A stretch of DNA of 64,000 bases from Selaginella moellendorffii (Eukaryota; Streptophyta; Lycopodiopsida; Selaginellales; Selaginellaceae): NCBI RefSeq assembly GCF_000143415.4, contig NW_003314297.1, forward strand, positions 1,122,148 to 1,186,147. Reading direction: 5' to 3'. The translations under genes were made by a program, and so were the position numbers. Below are positions 10,857-20,260 of the stretch, one piece after another (position 1 is the stretch's first letter; each line of letters begins with the position of its first letter). The notes beneath the pieces are model-generated. The model worked only from the letters and a program-made list of their open reading frames with translations. It did not search any database and was not told the origin of the DNA.

Positions 10857-12005
10857 TGTAAGGAACCAACTCGCCGAGGTGTCGTAGGCTAAGGGAACCC
10901 CAAAAGCATGACCAAAATGACAAAGAGTTCATCGGATGGGACCAAGTCAAAGATCGAGTCCAAGACCGACTCTAGGACCGAGTTCGAGATCGAGTCCGGA
11001 ATCGAGTCCGAGACCGACTCGGGGACCGAGTTCGAGTCCGAGTTCGAGACCGAGTTCGAGACGGAGTCCGAGATCCGAAATCGGGTCCGAGACCGAGTCC
11101 GAAGTCGAGTCCGAGGTCGGGCCCGAGATCGGGTCCGAGATCGAGTCCGCGATCGAGTCCGAGACCGAATCCGAAGTCGGATCCGAAATCGGATCCGAGA
11201 TCGAGCTAGAGACTAAGTCCAAATACTAATACGGGTCAAGGGGTGAAAGCCCAAAGCGTGCGTCCCCCAGGGGGGGGGGGGCTGCAGGGGGTTCCAAAAG
11301 TATAGTAGGGATAGTGAGGTCCAGGAACCAGTTTTGAAGGGACTCTCCAGTTGGGCTTCCAAACCGACTTGAGGTTGGGACTGGGACTAAGGGGCCTTGG
11401 GTGGGAGTGAGCATGGACTTGGCTGGTGCCGGAGGGGCCATCCAAGGAAGTGCTCAAGAGCAGCTCCCACTCCCGAAAGGGAAACCGATTGCGGTGCTCC
11501 CGGCTCATGTGGAGTGGTGCCCCACTTGAGTACCATGCGGCTCATTGGTCCTCGCCCTTCCTAGGGGCTTGGGCCTTCCTTCGGGATGGATGTGGGGGGC
11601 GAGGGGTACCCATACCGGGCCGTTAGGCCACGGTGTTTCGCCCCGGCGTCCCGAAGCAAGTGTTGCACTCAAGACTTGGGATTTAGAGGGTCCCATGATC
11701 AAGTCTTGTGGTACCAAGGGATGTTAGGAATCTGGAAGCTTGGTGTGCTTGGCTGCTTGTGCTTGCGGGGAGTGTAGCCGAACCTTAAGTCCAGTCTAAC
11801 CCGGGGAGGGGGATTGGGAGTGATTTGGGAATCCGTGGAAGGATGGCTAACTCTCCGTTGCTCGTGCAGTGAGTAGCTGAAACCAAGTAGGAGCTGGTAC
11901 CATAGGCGAGAACCTTGGCAAGGGAACTTAGCAAAAGCCAAGGCAGTGTTGGACGGATAGACGAGGTAAGCTGGCAAATTGGAAAGGAAAAATTTGTGGC
12001 TTACA
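10857..12005 (+). repeat. LTR 2 (shared middle LTR)
   Basis: 1149 bp, TGTAAGG to GGCTTACA. It serves as 3' LTR of copy A and 5' LTR of copy B. It is nearly identical to LTR1, with scattered substitutions and a G-run length change near 11270. No 5-bp duplication flanks it. Confidence 0.95.
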
Positions 12006-12008
12006 ATT

Positions 12009-12021
12009 TGGTATCGGAGCC
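12009..12021 (+). other. Primer binding site, initiator tRNA-Met type (copy B)
   Basis: TGGTATCGGAGCC, 3 bp after LTR2. Same site as in copy A; 12 of 13 positions complement initiator tRNA-Met, with one possible G-U pair. Confidence 0.85.
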
Positions 12022-12064
12022 TTTTCCTCAGTTCTAGCGAAGGATAGAGGCGGATTGCTGGGAG

Positions 12065-15000
12065 ATGGCAAGGGCAGGGCGTAAGCGAACCCAGGCGGAG
12101 ACGGAACCTCCGCCAGAGCTGGAGCCTCGGGTCGAACAAGAGGCTATGGATGAGGAATCTTTGCATGAGGAGGACTCCAGTGAGGAAACCTCCAAACAGG
12201 AGTCCGGTGGCGAGGTTCGGTCGTCCAAGGCTCGATTGGACGTGCTAGAAGGACAGTTGGCACAGACCAATGCCCTGCTGGAAACTCTCGTACGCAAGCT
12301 AAAGCGTGACGAGAGGCGGAAGAAAAAGAAAAAGACTGCGGATGCTGGCAGCGCAGAAGGTGCGGATCTTTCGGCCGGGACTGAGGCAAAACCAGACAAG
12401 GTCGAACAGACCGAAGTGGAATCAGTCCCTCAGGCAGTTCCCAAGTACAAACCAAAGCCCCCACCGGTCTTCAAGGGAGTGAATGACTATAAGGTGGTGG
12501 AGGATTGGTTTTACGATATGGAGGACTACTTCCGAGCGTTGCGGTTACCAAGCTCGGAGAAGGTCCCATGTGCAAAACCATACTTGGCAGATAATGCCAA
12601 GTCTTGGTGGAGAACAACGGAGGCCAACGAAGGACCGGTGGTCACTTGGGACATGATGAAGGCGAGGATCCGCGCAACATATGTTCCTCCGAATGCCACT
12701 CTGCATCTGAGGGATGAACTGAGTAGGCTGAAACAGACAGGAACCATCCAGGAATATGTGAATGGGTTCATGGCAAAGAGGATACTTGTCACGGACATGG
12801 GGGATATGGATGCGTTCCATGCCTTCATATCAGGTTTGCAAACCTGGGCTCGCGGCGAGGTGATGAGGTGGAACCCGACCAACTACAAGGAAGCGTTGGA
12901 TGCGGCCATCAAGGTGCATTTCAATGATAACCTGCGAAAGGGGAACACGACGGGGTCGGGATCCACATTTAGCAAAGGGGCCAAACCAAGGGGAACGTAT
13001 AGCAAGGGGAAATTCAAAAGGAGTTTCTCTAAGAATGAGTCCTCGGGGTTCCGGAAAGGCAAATCCGGTGGCCAGCGAGCGAGTACGTGGGGGAGTCAAG
13101 CGAAAAAGGACAAACCCACGGATAAGAAGGTCAAGTCGTATAGCAGCGTGGGAAACAACGTATGCTACAACTGCGGCGAAGCGGGACACTTCTCGAGGGA
13201 ATGTCCCTACCCGAAGAAGGCCAGAGCCAATATGGCCATCAAGTCGGGTGAAGTCCAAACTGAGGTATGTGATCCAGTCCCTAACTCAAAGTTACTCATT
13301 ACACGAGCAACTTTGGTAGAGAGTCGTTCGCGACATCTACTAGCCCTCCGAGGGAAGCTCGGAGGTAGCTTTGTTAAGATCCTTATTGACACGGGTGCTT
13401 CGGATAATTTTGTGGCTGCAGACATAGTCCGGCAAGCCGGACTAACGGTGCAGCGGCTAGGCGAACCAAGGACTATAGAGTTTGTTCAGGGTAGCCAAAG
13501 CACCGATGAGGTACTTCGACAAGCGAGAGTCGAAGTGGGGACATGGAAAGTGGACATGGATTTCACCGTCTTGGATATGGCGGGATTTGACGTGATCTTC
13601 GGAATGGATTGGTTTAATCGGTTCGTGGTAGCCCTGCATGGACAAGGTAGGAACCTTGTGGTATTGGCGAATGCCCAAGGAAGAAGGTCTAGGGTGGAGG
13701 CCCAGGATCTAAAGGTAGGGCAAAGCAAGGCCAAAGAGTCATGCTTGAACCTGGTGTCCACGAGAGGACAACTCACTAAAGGAACTAAGGCAGCTTTTTT
13801 GTGCTTACTCTCGGTGAAGAGTGACAAAAAGACAAGAACGGAAGAAGTGCCTTTAGTGATCCAGCGAGTGTTGGACCAATTCCAGGATACCATGCCGGAG
13901 GAGCTACCGGCGGGGTTGCCCCCCGCACGACCGATAGAACATAAGATTGAGCTTGTCGAGGGCGCTGAGGCGGTGGTTCGTCCCCCCTATCGTTTGAACG
14001 AAAAAGAACTCAAGGAGCTCAAGTGCCAACTAGAGGAGTTGGTGGGCAAAGGGTATGTTAGGTTGAGCAAGTCGCCGTATGGGGCGCCGGTATTATTTGT
14101 GAAAAAGAAAGATGGATCTATGCGCATGTGCATAGATTACCGGTTGCTCAACAAGTATACCAAGAAGAACAAGTACCCGTTGCCAAGGATTGAGGACCTG
14201 TTCGATAGGTTGGGAAAGGCAAAATACTTCTCGAGGATTGACCTAAGGTCAGGATACTACCAGATCAGGGTAGCCGAGGAAGATGTCGAGAAGACAACCT
14301 GTCGAACGAGGTATGGGAGCTTTGAGTTTTTGGTGATGCCCTTTGGGCTGTGCAATGCGCCGGCAACGTTTTCGGCGTTGATGAACCACGTCTTTGTACC
14401 CTATCTGGATCACTTTGTGGTCGTCTATATTGACGACATCCTGATCTATAGCGAGACGCTAGAGGAGCATGCCGAACACTTGGCGAAGGTGTTTGAGAAA
14501 CTAAGGGAACATAAACTGTATGCTAAAGAGAGCAAATGTGACTTTGCTCAGCAAGAGGTAAAGTTTCTCGGGCATGTGGTGGGCCAGGACGGGCTCAAGG
14601 TGGACCCGGAGAAGGTCCAAGCGATCCAGGAATGGGAGCGACCATCGAATGTACATGAGTTGAGGGCGTTCTTGGGGCTATGCAACTACTATCGAAAGTT
14701 TATCAGACACTATTCGAGAGTAGCCCTACCCTTAACGGATCAAACGGGAAAAGGGAAGATGGTATGGACAGCGGAATGCGAGGCGGCATTCGTCCACCTC
14801 AAAGGGAAGTTGAGGAAGGCTCCGGTGTTGGCATTACCGGACTTTGGTAAGGACTTTGAGGTAGACACGGATGCTTCGGACTTTGCGTTAGGCGCAGTTT
14901 TGAAGCAAGACAACCATCCAGTAGCGTTCTTCTCGAAGAAGCTGGACAAGGCTCAACGGAAGTGGCCTGCCCACGAGAAGGAATTGTTTGCGGTGGTCAA

Positions 15001-16837
15001 GGCGCTCAAGGAGTGGCGACACTACCTTGGGAGACACTTCAAGGTTTACACGGACAATGTGGCAACGAAACACTTCTTGTCACAACCCGACCTGAGAGGG
15101 AAACAAGGTCGGTGGGCCAATGCCTTGGCCGAGTTTGATTGCGAGATCCTGTACAAGCCTGGGAAGAGCAACATCGTGGCAGATGCGCTAAGTCGAAAAG
15201 CGAGCTTGAGGTTGGCGATCTCCAGCGCAACAGCAACCTTCTGGGACGATGTGCGGACAGCATATGAGAACGATGGTCTAGCACAAGAAGTGTTGTTGAG
15301 GAATCTGGAGGCACGGGAAGCTCACCAGAGAGGTGAGCCGCCAACGGAAGAGAAAACGGGCTATGCGGAACGCAATGGACTCATTTATTACAAGCAAACG
15401 AGGGTGTATGTTCCAGAAGGTGGACTAAGGAAGGTAGCCTTAGAAGAGTGTCATGACGGACCTCTTGCGGGACACGGCGGAGTGCCCAAGACGATGGGCT
15501 TACTCAAGAGGAAGTACCATTGGCCAGATATGGCTAAGGACGTTCAAGACTATGTAAAGACATGTCCAACATGTCAGCAGGTCAAAGCCGTGACTAAGGC
15601 TAGTGGGGGCTTGTTGCAAAGCATCCCCATTCCAGATCGTCCGTGGAAATGTCTCACGATGGACTTCATCACGGGACTACCCCCAAGCGAGGGGTTCGAT
15701 GCGATATTCGTGGTGGTGGACCGATTTTCGAAGATGGCACATTTCATACCCACCACAACGGAGGTGGATGCGGAAGGTGTGGCGAAACTGTTCTTCGAAC
15801 AAGTGGTTCGAGTGCGGGGAAGGCCAGAGGAGATTATCTCAGACCGAGATAAGATCTTCACTAGTAGGTTCTGGAGGACCCTCCTGGAACAGTATCGCAC
15901 CAAGTTGAAATTCAGCACAGCCTATCACCCACAGACAGGTATGGGGTATTAAGTCAAGTTTGGTGGTCCTAACACTTCTTGACAGACGGACAAACGGAAA
16001 GGGTGAATAGGCAGCTGGAGGATTATTTGCGATGCTATGTCTCGGGAGACCAGACCGATTGGGTAAGTCATTTGGGACTTGCGGAAATGTGTTATAACAA
16101 CTCACCACATTCGAGTATCGGGGTGAGTCCATGGGAAGTCATCAATGGGCGAGCTATTGAAGGTCCTGTGGAACTCGGCGTGGCCGAGTATCATGGAGAG
16201 TTACCCGCAGTGGAGGCATTCACGGCGGAAAGACTCAACATTTGGAATCTAGTGAGGGATTCCTTGGAACGGGCTCAACAAAGGCAAACCAAGTACGCGA
16301 ACCTAAAGCGCCGGGACGTAGAGTTCCAAGCTGGGGAGAAGGTGTGGCTGAACACCAAGAACCTTAGGCTACCAAGTGGGATCAGCCGAAAGTTGACCCA
16401 AAGGTAAAAATGCATGTATTCCTGTAAATGAATTGATCTTGAGTTCCTTAAGCAGGTTCGCGGGGCCTTACGAGATTGAGGCACGAATCGGTAAAGTGGC
16501 TTACCGACTCCGACTTCCTCGAGAGATGGGGAAGATGCACCCAGTGTTCCATGTGAACTTACTCAAGCCGTACTTTGAGGATCCGCTTCGCAAAGACCAA
16601 GTAAGACCTTTACCTGAGGTTATCCAAGGGGAAGAGGAATACGAAGTCGAGGCCATCCTCAATGCGCGCAAGAGCAAGCGACAAGGACGCGAGGTGAGAG
16701 AGTTCCATGTGAAGTGGAAAGGATTTCCACACTGCGAAGCAACATGGGAACCGGAGGAGAACCTAGCGAACGCGCGAGATCTAGTGGAGGAATTTCTGCA
16801 AGGCAGAACTCTATGTACTTATGCAAAGTTCAATTAA
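12065..16837 (+). CDS. Copy B Gag-Pol polyprotein, three exons, apparently intact
   Basis: Exons 12065-15938, 15986-16403 and 16456-16837 give 1557 residues with phases that join exactly. Domains in order: a charged, Lys-rich N-terminus with a helical segment (about 58-93); a retrotransposon Gag domain (about 140-285); a CCHC zinc knuckle (367-380); protease DTGAS (442); RT with YIDD (788-791); RNase H with DTDAS (about 934); the integrase zinc region (His 1137 to CPTC about 1166). The integrase core has Asp 1200, Asp 1260 and Glu 1296, the last after intron 1. A C-terminal chromodomain lies at about 1490-1545. Chromovirus chromodomains are known to steer insertion to marked chromatin. Compared with copy A it lacks the stop and frameshift and keeps Arg before CIDYR. 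Without splicing the frame ends at 15952. Confidence 0.93.
15939..15985 (+). other. Intron 1 in copy B integrase (47 bp)
   Basis: GTATGGGG donor, TTGACAG acceptor, CTAAC about 15 nt upstream of the acceptor; identical in position to copy A. Removing it restores the HPQT/DGQTER signature of Ty3/gypsy integrases and places Glu 1296 exactly 35 residues after Asp 1260. Retained, it adds four codons and a stop. Confidence 0.88.
16404..16455 (+). other. Intron 2 in copy B pol (52 bp)
   Basis: GTAAAA donor, TTAAGCAG acceptor, phase 2. Splicing joins the Arg codon before a Phe-Ala-Gly-Pro-Tyr segment typical of the region after the integrase core. The donor GTAA supplies an in-frame TAA if unspliced. 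Confidence 0.88.
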
Positions 16838-16936
16838 AAATATCAATTTGCAAAGTTGAGCAAGTGGCACATGTTGGGACCCGAAGGCGCGCCAAAGGTG
16901 AGCTAATTAGCATGGGTTAGCTAGGTCGACCAGGCG

Positions 16937-17020
16937 TAGGGAGCTACGCCCGACTCCCTGCGGGGATGTCGAAACCGTAGACGTATTCTACGGAGGTTGG
17001 GTTCGAGTCCCAACCCCCTA
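16937..17020 (+). other. tRNA-like cloverleaf fold (copy B)
   Basis: Same 84-nt structure as at 10550-10633 in copy A: T-arm with loop TTCGAGT, anticodon-like arm with loop ACGTATT, and terminal TAGGGAG/CCCCCTA pairing. The second T-arm-like motif follows at about 17034. Confidence 0.55.
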
Positions 17021-17241
17021 GTAAAGCAAGGCTGGGTTCAAGTCCCGACCCCATACTAGGGCGTGGTGAGGGGTGGAGTATAGGGACACCTATATTCCGT
17101 TGTCATGAGCTCTTGGCCGGGGAGGCTAACTTAGGCACACCGCTAAGTGGGGGGATGCCCCCGGAGACATGGTCAACAAGTCGTAGGATAAAAAAGAGAC
17201 GTTCGATGTGGGCATCGAACTTCTTCTATGGGTGGTGGAGT

Positions 17242-18355
17242 TGTGAGGAACCAACTCGCCGAGGTGTCGTAGGCTAAGGGAACCCCGAAAGCATGACCAA
17301 AATGACAAAGAGTTCATCGGATGGGACCAAGTCAAAGATCGAGTCCAAGACCGACTCTAGGACCGAGTTCGAGATCGAGTCCGGAATCGAGTCCGAGACC
17401 GACTCGGGGACCGAGTTCGAGTCCGAGTTCGAGACCGAGTTCGAGACGGAGTCCGAGATCCGAAATCGGGTCCGAGATCGAGTCCGCGATCGAGTCCGAG
17501 ACCGAATCCGAAGTCGGATCCGAAATCGGATCCGAGATCGAGCCAGAGACTAAGTCCAAATACTAATACGGGTCAAGGGGTGAAAGCCCAAAGCGTGCGT
17601 CCCCCAGGGGGGGGGGGCTGCAGGGGGTTCCAAAAGTATAGTAGGGATAGTGAGGTCCAGGAACCAGTTTTGAAGGGACTCTCCAGTTGGGCTTCCAAAC
17701 CGACTTGAGGTTGGGACTGGGACTAAGGGGCCTTGGGTGGGAGTGAGCATGGACTTGGCTGGTGCCGGAGGGGCCATCCAAGGAAGTGCTCAAGAGCAGC
17801 TCCCACTCCCGAAAGGGAAACCGATTGCGGTGCTCCCGGCTCATGTGGAGTGGTGCCCCACTTGAGTACCATGCGGCTCATTGGTCCTCGCCCTTCCTAG
17901 GGGCTTGGGCCTTCCTTCGGGATGGATGTGGGGGGCGAGGGGTACCCATACCGGGCCGTTAGGCTACGGTGCCAAGGCAGTGTTGGACGGATAGACGAGG
18001 TAAGCTGGCAAATTGGAAAGGAAAAATTTGTGGCTTACAGTCCCATGATCAAGTCTTGTGGTACCAAGGGATGTTAGGAACCTGGAAGCTTGGTGTGCTT
18101 GGCTGCTTGTGCTTGCGGGGAGTGTAGCCGAACCTTAAGTCCAGTCTAACCCGGGGAGGGGGATTGGGAGTGATTTGGGAATCCGTGGAAGGATGGCTAA
18201 CACTCCGTTGCTCGTGCAGTGAGTAGCTGAAACCAAGTAGGAGCTGGTACCATAGGCGAGAACCTTGGCAAGGGAACTTAGCAAAAGCCAAGGCAGTGTT
18301 GGACGGATAGACGAGGTAAGCTGGCAAATTGGAAAGGAAAAATTTGTGGCTTACA
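17242..18355 (+). repeat. LTR 3 (3' LTR of copy B), rearranged
   Basis: 1114 bp. It differs from LTR1 and LTR2 in three ways. It begins TGTGAGG. It lacks 48 bp of the minisatellite. About 57 bp in its centre are replaced by a second copy of the LTR's own last about 69 bp (17971-18039, GCCAAGGCAG to GGCTTACA). The normal 3' end is still present at 18287-18355. Confidence 0.93.
17971..18039 (+). repeat. Ectopic copy of the LTR 3' terminus inside LTR 3
   Basis: This block is the same as 18287-18355 (the true LTR end) and sits where LTR1 and LTR2 have an unrelated segment (LTR2 about 11634-11690). Confidence 0.9.
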
Positions 18356-18608
18356 CCAACACTTGAGTAGTAGGAGATTCAACCCAAGCTTCCACATTCT
18401 CTCGACCAGCAACAATCAAGCATGGGAGAAGCACAACACAACGAAGGCAAGCTGCCTTACTTCCACCATGATGATAACAAAAACAAACAATAAAAGATGG
18501 AAGGTGAGGACAAAGTGGCTAACAACCTTGCTTTTGTACTGGTCAAGTGCACGGATGGCAGTAAAATGCCTGAGCAACTAGCAATCACCTAGAGGTCTTT
18601 AGCTCCAA
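18356..18608 (+). repeat. Left arm of large inverted repeat (part 2)
   Basis: Resumes the arm interrupted at 4471 by the chromovirus and starts with the second CCAAC. It pairs with the reverse complement of about 18680-18920, for example the AGCAATCACC/GAGGTCTTTAGC block near 18580-18605 with the reverse complement near 18680-18710. Confidence 0.75.
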
Positions 18609-18677
18609 TAAATTACTTCTTGATGAAGACTTCCATTGCTACCTTGCTTGCCACAAAGGAGCCCATGTCATTAAGCT

Positions 18678-20260
18678 CCTAAGCTAAAGACCTCAAGGTG
18701 ATTGCTAGTCACTCGGGCTTTTTACTACCATCCATGCACTTGACTAATGCAAGAACAAGGTCATTAACCACTTTATCCTCACCTTCAATCCTTTATTGTT
18801 TTATTTGTTGTCATCATGGCAAAAGTAAAGCAACTTGCCTCTGTTGTGTTGTGCTCCTCCTATGTTTGACTATTGCTAGTCGAGAAGCTCAGGTTGAAAC
18901 TCCTACTGCTGTTGGGTCTTGCAAGTGTTGGGTCTTGCAAGTGAGGAGGGCTACTTGCTGGAGGGTGGCTTTCTTGATGTTTGTTATGCTATGATTGGTC
19001 AAGTGGTGGATCTTCTTGGCCTTTCACTTGGACAATCCCTTGAGTCAGGAATTTTTTGCGAGTGTCAAATCCCCTGACTTGTCTAATTGTGGCACCTCAT
19101 CAAAATTGTGATAGAAGGAGCTATTTACATCATTATAGACTACTTCATTGTTGTTCTCATCCGATGAGTTTAAGAGGAGGAGTTTTTAGTGCCACTCCCT
19201 TCTCCTTTGTTGTTTGGAATTTTTTTAGTTCTCCTCATTCTCCATGGTTTTTGTTGGTGTAGATCGTCTTGGTTGCTCACAAGACTTGTCTAGTTTCCTT
19301 GTTTGGCTCTGGGATTTTTGGTAACCATTTAAGTCTATTTTAAACATGGCATATTCGGCCTCTTTAGTGAAGTTAATGTTTCTTCCTCACTAGTGGAGAG
19401 CTCAACCGCTACAAGATCCTCATCCTCGCTAGTGTTGGTACCATTATTGTAGTTTGGTTGTGTTACTTCGGGAGGAAGCATTGACATTAGTTAAATTGTT
19501 GGTGGAAAGATTAGCTTGTACAGTGGAGCAAGGTAGAGAAAAACTATAGTTTTTCTTGGCTTGCAACTACTCAAGATTTTTTGAACTCCTCGCATGAAAT
19601 TTAGAAATTTGTCATGAATCTGCTCAACCAAATCCACCTACTCTTCTTTGTTTAATAGCTAGTAAAGTTGTGCAAGATTGATGTTGATGCTTTTCAGATT
19701 CTTCTTAGCCTCAAGGATGATGGAGAAAAATTTCACTCTCTCCTAATGCTTCTTGTGAATCCAAAAGATGCTCATCCCCTTCCCCTTCAAGTATAATAAA
19801 ATTTTGTGGACATCACAAAGATTAGCTTACATAATGATTGAGTGATGAGCTTGTGGACAACAGTTAAGCACTTGGTGGAAAGATCAGCTTGTACAGTGAT
19901 TGCCAAAAAATTTTGAATCACAATTTTGATTGTCTCATTAATGAATTGAGTTCCTTTTTCAGTCATAATTTCTTAAGGTAGTCCAAATCTAGAAATTATA
20001 TTCTCAAAGATGAAATTTATTGTGCTTTTAGCATTAGCATTTTTAAATGGTTTTTCTTCCACCCATTTAGTAACATAATTAATAGCACCTAGCAAATATT
20101 CATTTCTCTTGCTGTTTGTCATGATTGGTCTAACAAAATCTAAGTCTTCTTTCTAAAATGGTTCATATGGATATATAAGATGAAATTCATGACTTTACTA
20201 ATTTATATTTTTGATATGTGTCACAATTATGGCAAAACTTTGTAACATCTTTCTAAAGAA
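18678..20260 (-). repeat. Right arm of large inverted repeat
   Basis: Inverted relative to 2421-4471 plus 18356-18608; the spacer is about 18609-18677. It keeps the uninterrupted version of the chromovirus target site near 18905-18935. Most of it is non-coding. The outer part contains the decayed integrase below. Confidence 0.75.
19890..20255 (-). pseudogene. Decayed Ty3/gypsy integrase fragment (second copy)
   Basis: Minus-strand translation gives an integrase zinc region remnant (near 20240-20210), a WVEEK-type segment (about 20060), and a TEKGTQF-type block around the second catalytic region (about 19960), with stops and frameshifts between. It belongs to the same old lineage as 2421-3220, with different deletions. 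Confidence 0.6.

Larger units (their letters stand above)
4472..18355 (+). mobile_element. Ty3/gypsy chromovirus array: LTR-internal A-LTR-internal B-LTR
   Basis: Three LTRs (4472-5619, 10857-12005, 17242-18355) flank two internal regions in direct orientation with a repeat period of about 6.39 kb. The outer ends are TGTAAGG and GGCTTACA, and the whole block is bracketed by the 5-bp duplication CCAAC (4467-4471 and 18356-18360). No duplication is seen around the middle LTR. One insertion followed by LTR-LTR unequal exchange explains this best. The order of domains in pol (protease, RT, RNase H, integrase, chromodomain) places it among chromoviruses. LTR1 and LTR2 differ by only about nine substitutions by eye, so the array is young. 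Confidence 0.95.

Noticed and set aside
15939-15985. Programmed frameshift or readthrough instead of an intron at the integrase break
   Set aside because: Restoring the conserved sequence needs exact removal of 47 bp with GT and AG at its ends; neither a simple shift nor stop readthrough restores it.
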